Positions 53,128 through 61,924 of a stretch of DNA of 64,000 bases are shown one piece after another. Under the pieces are notes generated by a model that worked only from the letters and a program-made list of their open reading frames with translations, was not told where the DNA came from and did no database searches. Made by a program: the position numbers and the translations under genes. Source of the DNA: Ilyobacter_A sp963675185 (GTDB lineage Bacteria; Fusobacteriota; Fusobacteriia; Fusobacteriales; Fusobacteriaceae); the NCBI GenBank assembly GCA_963675185.2, contig CAXXOH010000002.1, positions 496,001 through 560,000 of the forward strand, read 5' to 3'. The first letter of the stretch is position 1. Every line of letters starts with the position of its first letter.

Positions 53128-53442
53128 ATGGCTATAAAGATAGATAAAAAAATATGTATAAGCTGTAATGCCTGCACAATGGTTTGCCCTGGAAATCTGC
53201 TCTACTTAAACGAAGAAAAAAAAGCAGAAATTTGCGACCCTAAAGAGTGCTGGGACTGTTCGGCCTGTTTAAAAGAGTGTCCAGTTCAAGCAATTGAGAT
53301 GTACCTATTCCCTGAAGTCGGGGGAAGCGGGTCTACCTTAAACGTTAAACAAAACAGCGAATCTCTAATTTGGCAGGTAAAAGAAAATGGAAAAATTATT
53401 GAAGAAATTGTAATCTCAAAAAAAGATTCCAATAAGTTTTAA
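53128..53442 (+). CDS. AprB-like 2[4Fe-4S] ferredoxin subunit
   Basis: A 104-aa protein with two four-cysteine clusters: CISCNACTMVCP (11-22) and CWDCSACLKECP (about 42-53). The tail after residue 58 (FPEVGGSGSTLNV, SLIWQVKENGKIIEEIVI) resembles the C-terminal strand region unique to AprB among ferredoxins, shortened. It starts on the base after the aprA-like stop, so expression is coupled. Expected role: electron delivery to the FAD of the AprA-like subunit. Confidence 0.85.
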   Translation: MAIKIDKKICISCNACTMVCPGNLLYLNEEKKAEICDPKECWDCSACLKECPVQAIEMYLFPEVGGSGSTLNVKQNSESLIWQVKENGKIIEEIVISKKDSNKF

Positions 53443-53454
53443 AGGAGGATACTA

Positions 53455-54336
53455 ATGGATCATTTAGATAAACTTGAAAGCAAAAGTATACATATATTAA
53501 GGGAGGCTTACAGCCAATTTAAAAATTTGGGCATGCTCTGGTCAATAGGAAAAGACAGCACCGTGCTTGTATGGCTTGCCAGAAAGGCCTTTTTCGGACA
53601 TGTTCCTATGCCACTAATACACGTTGATACTCACTACAAGATTCCTGAAATGATAGAATATAGGGATAAATTTGCAAAAGAATGGAAGATAGATATGATA
53701 TACGGCGAAAATAAAGAAGCAATAGATAAAAAACAGACTTTCCCTGACGGTAACGTTTCTAGGATAGCCTGCTGCAAGCTACTAAAGGCTGACGCCTTGA
53801 AAAATACATTAAATGGCGCATGGCCTAGACACAGGCTAAACCACGATACCGGCAACTACGAACTTGATGAAAAAAGAGAAGCTTTTACAGGAATTATCGT
53901 AGGTGTAAGGGCTGACGAAGAGGGAAGCCGTTCTAAGGAAAGGTATTTCTCGCCTAGAAACGAAGAAAATACCTGGAACTTTGGAGACCAACCGCCTGAA
54001 TTCTGGAACCAGTATAAAACTGACTTCGCACCTGGTACACATGTTAGGATACACCCCCTTCTAGACTGGACGGAGCTTGATATATGGGAGTACATACTAA
54101 AAGAAAATATCCCTATAGTTTCCCTTTACTTCGATCAAGGAAAGGGAAAAAGATACAGGTCTCTTGGATGCTACCCTTGTACTTCTCCTGTGGAGTCAAC
54201 TGCAAAAACAGTAGCCGAGATAGTAGAGGAGCTAAAGACAGGAAAATTCGCAGATATTGCCGAAAGGTCCGGAAGAGAGCAGGACAAAGAAGACGGCGGC
54301 GGACTAGAAGAACTTCGAAAAGAAGGATACATGTAA
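53455..54336 (+). CDS. cysD: Sulfate adenylyltransferase subunit 2
   Basis: Catalytic ATP-sulfurylase subunit forming APS, working with CysN. The 293-aa protein has the ATP-pyrophosphatase loop SIGKDSTVL (about 31-39), HVDTHYKIPEM, GVRADEEGSRSKERYFSPR (about 146-164) and the C-terminal RYRSLGCYPCTSPV (about 228-241). These are CysD features, not those of CysH, which is related in fold. Ribosome site AAAGGAGG. Confidence 0.96.
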   Translation: MDHLDKLESKSIHILREAYSQFKNLGMLWSIGKDSTVLVWLARKAFFGHVPMPLIHVDTHYKIPEMIEYRDKFAKEWKIDMIYGENKEAIDKKQTFPDGNVSRIACCKLLKADALKNTLNGAWPRHRLNHDTGNYELDEKREAFTGIIVGVRADEEGSRSKERYFSPRNEENTWNFGDQPPEFWNQYKTDFAPGTHVRIHPLLDWTELDIWEYILKENIPIVSLYFDQGKGKRYRSLGCYPCTSPVESTAKTVAEIVEELKTGKFADIAERSGREQDKEDGGGLEELRKEGYM

Positions 54337-54386
54337 AAAAAGCAAACATTTAGAATGATTCTACAAATTTATTATGAGGTGAGGAT

Positions 54387-56192
54387 ATGGTCCCTATAGA
54401 TAGAAAAGATGATATGAATATAGTTATAGTAGGTCATGTAGACCACGGTAAAAGTACAATAATAGGAAGACTTTTGGCTGATACAAATTCACTACCCGAA
54501 GGAAAGCTGGACGAGGTAAAAGAAAGATGCCGTAAAAATTCCAAGCCATTTGAGTACGCATTTTTGCTGGATGCACTTAAAGATGAGCAGGCTCAAGGTA
54601 TAACAATCGACGCAGCCAGATGTTTTTTCAGCACCAAAGAAAGGGAGTACATAATTATAGACGCCCCTGGGCATATAGAGTTTTTAAAAAACATGGTAAC
54701 CGGCGCTTCAAGGGCAGAAGCAGCCCTGCTTGTTATAGACGCTGGCGAAGGGATACAGGAGAATTCAAAACGTCACGGGTACCTGCTGTCGATGCTTGGA
54801 ATAAGACAGATAGCTGTTTTGGTAAACAAAATGGACCTTGTAGACTATGACGAAAAGTCTTTCAACGACATCGTCAAAGAGTACACAGAATTTTTAAAAC
54901 AGATCAACATCACACCAAACGTCTTCATCCCTGTAAGCGGTATGATGGGGGACAATATCTCCGAGCTTTCAGAAAACACCCCTTGGTATACTGGCAAAAC
55001 AGTTCTTGGGGTATTAGACAACTTTGAAATAGAAAAAATTCCAGAAGATAAGCCTTTTAGAATGCCAGTTCAAGACGTATACAAGTTTACAAGGGACGGC
55101 GACAACAGAAGGATAGTTGCCGGTACAGTGGAGACAGGTAAAGTAAAAGTCGGGGACGAAGTGGTCTTCTACCCTTCAGGTAAAAAGAGTACTGTAAAAA
55201 CAATCGAAGCCTTTAACAAGGAAAATCCAGAAAGCGTTGGGTCAGGATACGCCACAGGGTTTACCCTATCTGAGCAGATATATATAACCAGAGGGGAACT
55301 GGCTTCAATTGCAGGCCAAGAGAAGCCCAAGGTAGGTACAAGGGTAAGAACACGCCTTTTCTGGCTGGGCAGGGCTCCAATGGAGAAGGGAAAACAATAT
55401 TTCCTAAAAATAGGTAACTCAAAGGTTAAGGTGGAGATAGAGGAGATAAAAAGGGTTTTGGATGCTTCCAGCCTGAGCAGCCTCCAAAAATCTCAAATAG
55501 ACAGACACGATGTAGCAGAGTGTATCCTAAAAACCCACACACCGATAGCCTTTGACGAAAACGGCCACATACAAAGCACCAGTAGATTCGTAATAGTAGA
55601 TAACTACGACATAGCTGGTGGAGGTATCATTGAGGAGGCTCTAGAAGACAAGCGGAGCAGGGTAAGAGACCAGGTGTTACTCAGAAACTACAACTGGGAA
55701 AAAAGCATGGTTAGCCCAGAGGAAAGAGCGGAAAGATATAACCACAAATCAAAACTAGTACTCATAACCGGAGAAAAGGGTACCGGAAGAAGGGATATTG
55801 GTAAAGGGCTAGAAAAACTTCTACTGAATACAGGCAAAAAGGCATACTACCTAGGTGTAGAAAACCTTATCTACGGTGTGGATGCAGATATAAAAGACCC
55901 TTATAAAGAAGAAAACAGAGAAGAGTTCATAAGAAGATTTGCCGAAATAGCCAACATCCTTATAGACAGCGGAAACATCCTTATAACTACAATAATAGAG
56001 CTAACAGAAGACGAATTCGAGCTCATAAAAACCATTGTCGGTGCAGATAATATAGAGATTGCGTGGATAGGAGATAGGCTCACTACAGGTATTTCTACCG
56101 ACCTGCACATTGACCAGTTGGAGAGTATAGAAGATGGAATTTTCTTGTTAAAAGAGCACCTTCAAGAAGAAGGGGTAATATTAAAAATATAA
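54387..56192 (+). CDS. cysN: Sulfate adenylyltransferase GTPase subunit with degenerate APS-kinase-like domain
   Basis: A 601-aa protein. Residues 8-430 are CysN: G1 GHVDHGKST (16-24), DAPGHIEFLKNMVTGAS, NKMDLVDY, then EF-Tu-like beta-barrels. Residues 450-601 line up with CysC domains of CysNC fusions (KLVLITGEKGTGRR at 456-469 against the APS kinase P-loop; ENLIYGV at 492-498 against DGDNIRHGL), but the P-loop Lys-Ser is Arg-Arg and the DGDN and SFISPYR motifs are gone. The domain is expected to be inactive as a kinase. GTP hydrolysis by CysN drives APS formation by CysD. Confidence 0.93.
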   Translation: MVPIDRKDDMNIVIVGHVDHGKSTIIGRLLADTNSLPEGKLDEVKERCRKNSKPFEYAFLLDALKDEQAQGITIDAARCFFSTKEREYIIIDAPGHIEFLKNMVTGASRAEAALLVIDAGEGIQENSKRHGYLLSMLGIRQIAVLVNKMDLVDYDEKSFNDIVKEYTEFLKQINITPNVFIPVSGMMGDNISELSENTPWYTGKTVLGVLDNFEIEKIPEDKPFRMPVQDVYKFTRDGDNRRIVAGTVETGKVKVGDEVVFYPSGKKSTVKTIEAFNKENPESVGSGYATGFTLSEQIYITRGELASIAGQEKPKVGTRVRTRLFWLGRAPMEKGKQYFLKIGNSKVKVEIEEIKRVLDASSLSSLQKSQIDRHDVAECILKTHTPIAFDENGHIQSTSRFVIVDNYDIAGGGIIEEALEDKRSRVRDQVLLRNYNWEKSMVSPEERAERYNHKSKLVLITGEKGTGRRDIGKGLEKLLLNTGKKAYYLGVENLIYGVDADIKDPYKEENREEFIRRFAEIANILIDSGNILITTIIELTEDEFELIKTIVGADNIEIAWIGDRLTTGISTDLHIDQLESIEDGIFLLKEHLQEEGVILKI

Positions 56193-56217
56193 AGAAACGG
56201 CGCAAGCCGTTTCTTTA
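56190..56217. terminator. Bidirectional terminator between cysN and the sulfite reductase gene
   Basis: Stem AAAGAAACGGC/GCCGTTTCTTT with loop GCAA; both flanking genes end in it. Confidence 0.88.
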
Positions 56218-57825
56218 TATTTTTTGCATATACTGTTTAAAGCTTAGATCTTCACCTTTTTTGAGCTTATTTATATAAGATTCTACTACTTCCGATACAT
56301 ATTTCGGGGCTTCACTTGCAATTATAAAACTATCAGAAGCGGTTTTCCCCAAAGCCTTCACCTCAGAGTCCACTCTACCCCCAGTGTATACCTGCAAGCA
56401 ATCTGTCAGCTTCCCGTCAATCATTTTCTTTATCCCCTCAAAACCTAGGGCTGCTACTTGGTTCCCTCCACATGAGCTGCCGCAACCGGATATTTTTATA
56501 CAGTCTATTATCTCAGTAAAAAGATCCGCTTTATATCCCGGATATTTTTCAAACAACTCTTCTACACTTTTAAAAATGTCCCTCCCTATCGCAGGGGAGT
56601 CCAGAAGGCCTATACCACAAACTTTCGCACCTATGCAGGTAACTGCCCGGTCTTCAAAATTAACATCAGCCACGCCATATCCCCCAAGTTTGATTTTAAG
56701 TAACCTGTAAAGCTCCGGCAGAAAGCTCTTATGAATAAGCGGAATATAGATATCCTGCTCCAGGGTCAGCCTAACAAAAGGACAGCCTGTTTCTTCTAAA
56801 ATTTCCACTAAACTTCTAAACTGCCCAGCTTCAAGGTTTCCCTCTTTTATAAAAAGCCTACCGGAACATACACCTTGGTGTTTTGTCTCTGAAACAGCTG
56901 CCTTTTTCCAATCTAAGTACTCCCCGTCGAAAGTTTCTTTCACAGATGAAGTTTTAAGGTTAGCTATTATTTTACTGTAATTTGTTTCTTCAAAATTAGT
57001 GTACTCAACAGGCACTCGAGTCTTATTAAAATAATCCATGTAAAGTTTTTTAAACTTTTCGAATCCAAGTTTTTCCACCAAGAACCTGAGCCTGGCTTTG
57101 GACCTGTTTTCTCTTTCGCCGTGCTCATAAAAAAGGTCTACCATGGCAATGACTGCCCTGATGCAGTCACTTTCAGGCAGAAAATCAAAAAGAACTCTGC
57201 CCATTGCAGGACCTCTTCCAAGTCCACCTCCTGTATAGACTTCAAATCCCTTTTCTCCTGAATTTACCTTGGCTAAAAAACCCATGTCATTCACCGCTGC
57301 ATGGCCCCTGTCTTCAGATTCTCCTGAAAAAGAAATTTTGAATTTTCTCCCAAACTTAAAAGCTTTCTCATATGTTTTTATATAAGCATCCAACTTCAAA
57401 GCATGGGGCCTTACGTCAAAAACTGTGTCAGACGAGATGCCAGAAAGAGGAGAAACCAATGGGTTTCTGTAGGTATCTCCGCCTCCACCCTTAAACGGCA
57501 TCCCATTTCCCGTACAGGTTCTCACTATGTCGTATATTCTTTCTGCCGGCACACCGTGCAGCTGTATACTGTCACGCGTAGAGATGTGAGCAAATTCTAC
57601 ACCGTTTTGATCCATTATGTCAGCTAAAAGTCCGAGCTTAGTTGCCGTAAACTCTCCCCCAACCTGCCTTACCCTAGTCATAAATTGTCCGTCTCTTGTG
57701 GCGTAAATACCGAATCCAGCTGAAACTTTTTTTAAGCCTGGGTACTGTATCTCCCCTGCTACATATTTATCAACACTATTTTTTAACTCCAAATGCTGTT
57801 CTTTTAATATCTTATCGTAGTTCAC
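56215..57825 (-). CDS. Siroheme [4Fe-4S] sulfite (or nitrite) reductase
   Basis: A 536-aa protein with the two ferrodoxin-like/siroheme repeats of the family. Cluster cysteines appear as TCIGAKVCGIGL (about 413-424) and KISGCGSSCGG (about 455-465), giving C-x5-C...C-x3-C. FTATKLGLLADI and STRDSIQLHGV belong to the N-terminal half-domain. Start is GTG with GGGGAGG six bases upstream. Converging on the sulfate operon, it most likely reduces sulfite to sulfide; nitrite as substrate cannot be excluded from sequence. No riboswitch precedes it. Confidence 0.9.
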   Translation of the reverse strand: MNYDKILKEQHLELKNSVDKYVAGEIQYPGLKKVSAGFGIYATRDGQFMTRVRQVGGEFTATKLGLLADIMDQNGVEFAHISTRDSIQLHGVPAERIYDIVRTCTGNGMPFKGGGGDTYRNPLVSPLSGISSDTVFDVRPHALKLDAYIKTYEKAFKFGRKFKISFSGESEDRGHAAVNDMGFLAKVNSGEKGFEVYTGGGLGRGPAMGRVLFDFLPESDCIRAVIAMVDLFYEHGERENRSKARLRFLVEKLGFEKFKKLYMDYFNKTRVPVEYTNFEETNYSKIIANLKTSSVKETFDGEYLDWKKAAVSETKHQGVCSGRLFIKEGNLEAGQFRSLVEILEETGCPFVRLTLEQDIYIPLIHKSFLPELYRLLKIKLGGYGVADVNFEDRAVTCIGAKVCGIGLLDSPAIGRDIFKSVEELFEKYPGYKADLFTEIIDCIKISGCGSSCGGNQVAALGFEGIKKMIDGKLTDCLQVYTGGRVDSEVKALGKTASDSFIIASEAPKYVSEVVESYINKLKKGEDLSFKQYMQKI

Positions 57826-57929
57826 TTTTTCCTCCCCGTTTGCTTGCTTAGCTATATTATATTAGATATTTCAAAATAAATAAAATAGATTTATTTTATA
57901 AAAAACATAAGTTTATACTTATATAACAT

Positions 57930-58553
57930 CTATCTAACCATAGGAACAAAACTTACCGACATAAGCTCCTTTACACTTAATTCTCCTATTCTGCTTTTTT
58001 CAATTAAAACAAGTTTCTGGTAAAGAGTTCCACCTACCGGAAGCACCATCCTTCCTCCTGGTGCCAGCTGTTTTAATAAATTTTCAGGTACTTCACGGGG
58101 GGCCGCAGTTACCATTATCCTGTCGTAAGGAGCCCCAGCCTCATAGCCTTCGTAGCCGTCTCCTACCACATACTCTATATTCGTATACCCCAATCCATCC
58201 AGTACTAACTTAGCTCCGGACTGAAGTTCTGGTATAATTTCTATGGTATAAAGCGTATGACACAGTTCCGCCAGGATAGCTGCCTGGTATCCAGAACCAG
58301 TTCCAACCTCCAGCACCCTATGCCACTTTTTCGGATTCAGTATTTCAGTCATATACGCCACTATATACGGCTGAGATATAGTCTGACCGCTCCCTATTGG
58401 CAGGGGCCTGTCAAAATATGAGTAATCCCTATACCCCATAGGTACAAAAAGGTGTCTGGGAACCTTTATCATGGCTTGCAGCACCTTTTTGTTTGACACC
58501 CTCCTGCTCTCTATCTGGTATCTCACCATATCCCGTCTTATATCCTCGTACAT
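57930..58553 (-). CDS. pcm: Protein-L-isoaspartate O-methyltransferase
   Basis: A 207-aa SAM-dependent methyltransferase repairing isoaspartyl residues in aged proteins. Motifs: PRHLFVP, GSGQTISQPYIVA (about 53-65), SAM-binding LEVGTGSGYQAAILA (about 81-95), VVGDGYEGYEAGAPYDRI and VTAAPREVPENLLKQL. Standard length. Follows the macro-domain gene by nine bases. Confidence 0.95.
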   Translation of the reverse strand: MYEDIRRDMVRYQIESRRVSNKKVLQAMIKVPRHLFVPMGYRDYSYFDRPLPIGSGQTISQPYIVAYMTEILNPKKWHRVLEVGTGSGYQAAILAELCHTLYTIEIIPELQSGAKLVLDGLGYTNIEYVVGDGYEGYEAGAPYDRIMVTAAPREVPENLLKQLAPGGRMVLPVGGTLYQKLVLIEKSRIGELSVKELMSVSFVPMVR

Positions 58554-58562
58554 TTCAGCTCC

Positions 58563-59090
58563 CTACCCTTTCAACTCTTCAACCGCTTCTACATAATGCC
58601 TATAGGTATTCTCGTCAAAGCATACTATGCACACCTTCTCTATACTATTTTCTATACCCGAACTGAAAAACTCCTCTATAGCATGAAGCGCCACACGGCT
58701 GGCCTTTTCCAGCGGGTATCCGTATACCCCTGTGCTTATAGATGGAAAAGCAACTGTTTTCGCCCCTACCTTTGAAGCTTGAACCAGAGAATTCATATAC
58801 GAGTTCCTGAGGAGCTGGCTTTCACCGTGTCCTCCTCCATGCCACACAGGACCCGGTGTGTGCACTATGTATTTCGCCTGCAATCTGTACCCCTTTGTTA
58901 TCTTTGCTTCTCCGGTTTGGCAACCATTTAGCTTCCTGCACTCCTGTAGCAGCTCTGGGCCAGCAGCTCTGTGTATCGCTCCGTCAACCCCACCCCCTCC
59001 CAAAAGAGTAGTGTTTGCTGCATTCACTATGACATCTACACCTTGCTTTGTTATATCCCCCATGCTTATCTCAACCCTATTCCAATCCAT
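58563..59090 (-). CDS. Macro-domain ADP-ribose hydrolase
   Basis: A 175-aa single macro domain of the YmdB/O-acetyl-ADP-ribose deacetylase type: VDVIVNAANTTLLGGGGVDG (about 19-38), AIHRAAGPELLQEC, KYIVHTPGPVW and PSISTGVYGYPLEKA (about 117-131). Members remove ADP-ribose or acetyl groups from ADP-ribose derivatives. Co-transcribed with pcm; no ADP-ribosyltransferase is adjacent. Confidence 0.93.
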   Translation of the reverse strand: MDWNRVEISMGDITKQGVDVIVNAANTTLLGGGGVDGAIHRAAGPELLQECRKLNGCQTGEAKITKGYRLQAKYIVHTPGPVWHGGGHGESQLLRNSYMNSLVQASKVGAKTVAFPSISTGVYGYPLEKASRVALHAIEEFFSSGIENSIEKVCIVCFDENTYRHYVEAVEELKG

Positions 59091-59519
59091 GCCTATTCCT
59101 CCCTATAAAAAATTACATTTATAATATACAGAATTCATTATAAAAACCTTTTAATTTAAAAGGATTTATGCCATGTAGTGGAAATATTTATTTATAGGTC
59201 AAATTTCATAACATATGATTATATTCCAATTATAAAACATTTAAATTTAATAAGATTAGTATAACGTTATACTAAAAATTATAATTTTAATACATAATTA
59301 TGTTATTTTAGAAAATCAATAATATTTTTTTTGACAAACACAAGCAAAACAAAAAAAACTTGAATTTATAGTCATTTTGTCGGTTTTTTAAACGACAATT
59401 TTGATTTGGCTCTGTCTATTATTTATGGTATTGTATAGTTGCTACTTAGGATTTATGGTAATTTAAAAAAACTTAATATTGATTAATAAAATAATAATAT
59501 ATAAAAGGAGCTGATAAAA
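59091..59519. other. AT-rich intergenic region
   Basis: About 430 bases with no coding frame. Seen: a TTGACA at 59331-59336 without a matched -10, a hairpin TTGTCG/CGACAA (59378-59399), and GTTGCTACTTAG (59440-59451) matching the end motif of the repeat family at 35.7-38.3 kb. The divergent macro-domain and DUF1499 promoters must lie here. Confidence 0.45.
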
Positions 59520-59984
59520 TTGAGATTTTTAATTATTGTTCTGATTATAGGCGGCTTTTTTACAACACTAAGAAATTTTACCACTCCAGCATACTTAGGA
59601 GTAAACTACGGCCAGTTAGCACCGTTGTCAAAAGCTAAAAACGGTATCTCAAGTCAAACAGAAGATCTAAGTAAAAAGGTAGATACTCTTAAATTTTACA
59701 GAAATAATTTAGATAAAAGTAAAAAAAGAGTATTGGATATACTCAAAACTTTTGATGGTGCGGAAATAAAAAAAGTAGAGCAAAACTATATATATGCGGT
59801 TTTTTCAAGCAAAACTTTTAGGTTTAAAGATGATGTCGAATTTTATTTCGACGAAAATTCTAATTCAATACATTACAGATCCTCCTCAAGGATAGGTTTT
59901 TATGACTTTGGAAAAAACTTAGAGAGGTATAATAAATTTAAAAAAGAATACTATAGCACGAAAAAAGAAGTCTTTAAGCTATGA
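59520..59984 (+). CDS. DUF1499-family protein
   Basis: A 154-aa protein with an N-terminal hydrophobic segment (residues 1-18, signal or anchor). FRFKDDVEFYFDENSNSIHYR and SRIGFYDFGKNLERYNKFKK (about 100-145) match the DUF1499 core, where DDVEF and RSxSRxGxxDxGxNxxR are conserved. Function unknown for the family. Starts with TTG, GGAG nine bases before. Its stop overlaps the nuclease gene start (ATGA). Confidence 0.75.
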   Translation: MRFLIIVLIIGGFFTTLRNFTTPAYLGVNYGQLAPLSKAKNGISSQTEDLSKKVDTLKFYRNNLDKSKKRVLDILKTFDGAEIKKVEQNYIYAVFSSKTFRFKDDVEFYFDENSNSIHYRSSSRIGFYDFGKNLERYNKFKKEYYSTKKEVFKL

Positions 59985-60460
59985 AATCTATCAAGGTAAA
60001 ACTATTCGTTGTTTTTCTATTTTTAAGCATTTCTAGTTTGAGCTTATCACAAATAATATCCGGCAAAGTTGTAAAGATAATCGACGGGGATACATTTCTT
60101 CTGAAAAGCAATGATAGGATTTTTAAAATTAGGCTCTACGGAGTGGATGCTCCGGAACTAGTTCAATATTATGGCAAGGAAGCCAAGCGATTAATAGAAA
60201 ATTTATCCTATGAAAAACAAGTAACAGCTTATGTTAGATACAATGACCCTTACGGGAGACTTGTTGGAAAAGTCATTTTAGACGACGGATCGGTTTTAAA
60301 CGAAATTCTGATTGTAAATGGGGCCGTCTGGTGGTATAGGCACTATTCCAAAAATGAAAAAGTATTCCAAGTCTTGGAGAAATACGCTCAGAAAAATAAG
60401 ATAGGCTTGTGGGAACAAGAAAACCCTGTAGCTCCTTGGGTATATAGAAAAAATAAATAG
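59981..60460 (+). CDS. Staphylococcal-nuclease-like secreted nuclease
   Basis: A 159-aa protein with signal peptide (residues 1-23) and one SNase domain: VVKIIDGDTFLL (catalytic Asp), KIRLYGVDAPEL (catalytic Arg and Glu), YGKEAKRLI, RYNDPYGRLVGKV (second catalytic Arg) and YRHYSKNE. Calcium-dependent nuclease of periplasm or exterior by family. Coupled to the DUF1499 gene by a four-base overlap. Confidence 0.92.
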   Translation: MKSIKVKLFVVFLFLSISSLSLSQIISGKVVKIIDGDTFLLKSNDRIFKIRLYGVDAPELVQYYGKEAKRLIENLSYEKQVTAYVRYNDPYGRLVGKVILDDGSVLNEILIVNGAVWWYRHYSKNEKVFQVLEKYAQKNKIGLWEQENPVAPWVYRKNK

Positions 60461-60485
60461 GCTGCCGTAGGCAGCCTATATTTTT
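60458..60485. terminator. Bidirectional terminator between the nuclease gene and hisK
   Basis: Stem ATAGGCTGCC/GGCAGCCTAT with loop GTA and T run; overlaps the ends of both genes. Confidence 0.88.
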
Positions 60486-61267
60486 ACAAAATCAAGTTTT
60501 CTTTCTGTATATGTAGAAAGGTATTTGAAGCCAATTGTTTTCAATATTTCCATTGTTTCTTTATAGTATCCTAGTATTCTGTCTGGCTTATGCGCATCAG
60601 AACCAAAGGTTATTATCTCTCCACCCAAACTTTTGTAGATTTTTATTATGTCTACACTAGGATTCAGGAGTTTGCTGGAATAATAGAGACCACCAGTGTT
60701 CACCTCAATGCCTTTCCCAATATCGATAAGATACCTTAATATCTCTTCTATTTCTTGGTACGACTTTGATATATCGTACTCCTGAGCCTCCTTGGTATAC
60801 CTTCTTATAAGGTCCAGATGTCCTATCACATCAAAATCTTGAAAATTCCTTATGTCATAATATAGTTCTCCGAAATAGGTGTCAAAGGCCCCTTTCACAT
60901 TCTTTTCTTCTAGCTTCATGTAGTATAGGTCTTTTTTATCCATACAGTGTTGAGAAGCTATTACAAAATCAAAAGGAAATTTTTTTACAAACTCTCCGCA
61001 CTCTTTCAACACGTGTTTTTGAAGCCCAAGTTCCAAACCGATTTTCATGTCTATCCTGTCCATATATTTTTCTCTTAGTTCATAGAACTTCTTTTCATAC
61101 TTCAAGAGGTCTAGCTCAAACTCTAACTCGTCAACTGGATAGTCGAACTCCTTGTGCTCGGTAAAGCATATTTCCTTGGCTCCCTGCAGGATAGCCCCCT
61201 TTACCATGTCCTCCATTTCAGAGCTGCTATCCTCTGAAAAATGTGAGTGTATGTGGTAGTCATACAT
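60476..61267 (-). CDS. hisK: Histidinol-phosphatase, PHP type
   Basis: A 263-aa PHP-domain phosphatase catalysing the penultimate histidine step. Metal-binding motifs: DYHIHSHFSEDS (3-14), FTEHKEFDYP (about 35-44), VIASQHCMD, VIGHLDLIRRY and FGSDAHKPDRI (about 220-230). The Gram-positive-type enzyme rather than the HisB phosphatase. It is last in the his operon, 17 bases after hisIE, which settles the assignment among PHP proteins. Confidence 0.92.
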   Translation of the reverse strand: MYDYHIHSHFSEDSSSEMEDMVKGAILQGAKEICFTEHKEFDYPVDELEFELDLLKYEKKFYELREKYMDRIDMKIGLELGLQKHVLKECGEFVKKFPFDFVIASQHCMDKKDLYYMKLEEKNVKGAFDTYFGELYYDIRNFQDFDVIGHLDLIRRYTKEAQEYDISKSYQEIEEILRYLIDIGKGIEVNTGGLYYSSKLLNPSVDIIKIYKSLGGEIITFGSDAHKPDRILGYYKETMEILKTIGFKYLSTYTERKLDFVKI

Positions 61268-61284
61268 TTAAAACACTTCCTTCG

Positions 61285-61902
61285 CTACTTGTGTCTTTTT
61301 TTCAGCTCGTTCATTATATCCTCTAAAGTAAGACCCCTCTCAACCATCAAAACCATAGCGTGATAAACAAGGTCAGAAAGTTCATACTGCAACTCTGAAA
61401 TATCTGTGTTTTTAGCCGCTATTATAACCTCAGCATTTTCCTCTCCTACTTTTTTAAGTATTTTATCTATCCCCTTGTCAAATAGGTAGTTAGTGTAAGA
61501 GCCTTCCACAGGGTTAGATTTTCTGTCAACTATCTGGTCGTATAGATCTTTTAATGAAAATTCAGAGTAAGCCTCATCTTTGAATGCCTCATTGAAAAAG
61601 CAGCTATACTCACCTGTATGGCAAGCTACTCCTTTTTGATCAACTTCTAAAAGTATTGTGTCTCCGTCACAGTCATAGCTCATTTTGATAAGCTTTTGAG
61701 TGTTACCAGAAGTAAGACCTTTTGTCCAGAGCTCCTGTCTTGAACGACTATAGTAAGTAGCTAATCCCGTCTCCAGAGTCTTTTTTATGCTGTCCTCGTT
61801 CATATAAGCAAGCATCAAAACCTTTTTCGTATTTATATCCTGCACAACAGCAGGAACCAACCCATTTTCATCAAATTTTATATCTTTAATAAATTTTTCC
61901 AT
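61285..61902 (-). CDS. hisIE: Phosphoribosyl-AMP cyclohydrolase / phosphoribosyl-ATP pyrophosphatase
   Basis: A 205-aa bifunctional fusion for histidine steps 2 and 3. HisI part (1-110): AYMNEDSIKKTLETG, LWTKGLTSGNTQ, DCDGDTILLEVDQ and the zinc CHTGEYSCFF. HisE part (115-205): ILKKVGEENAEVIIAAKN and ELSDLVYHAMVLM. Standard length and order. 22 bases after hisF. Confidence 0.96.
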   Translation of the reverse strand: MEKFIKDIKFDENGLVPAVVQDINTKKVLMLAYMNEDSIKKTLETGLATYYSRSRQELWTKGLTSGNTQKLIKMSYDCDGDTILLEVDQKGVACHTGEYSCFFNEAFKDEAYSEFSLKDLYDQIVDRKSNPVEGSYTNYLFDKGIDKILKKVGEENAEVIIAAKNTDISELQYELSDLVYHAMVLMVERGLTLEDIMNELKKRHK

Positions 61903-61924
61903 TTTAAGAACCTCATCCTCTCAT

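Noticed and set aside
53455..54336. PAPS reductase (CysH) instead of CysD
   Set aside because: The fold is shared, but length, RYRSLGCYPCTSPV and adjacency to cysN fit CysD; the CysH C-terminal ECGxH motif is absent.
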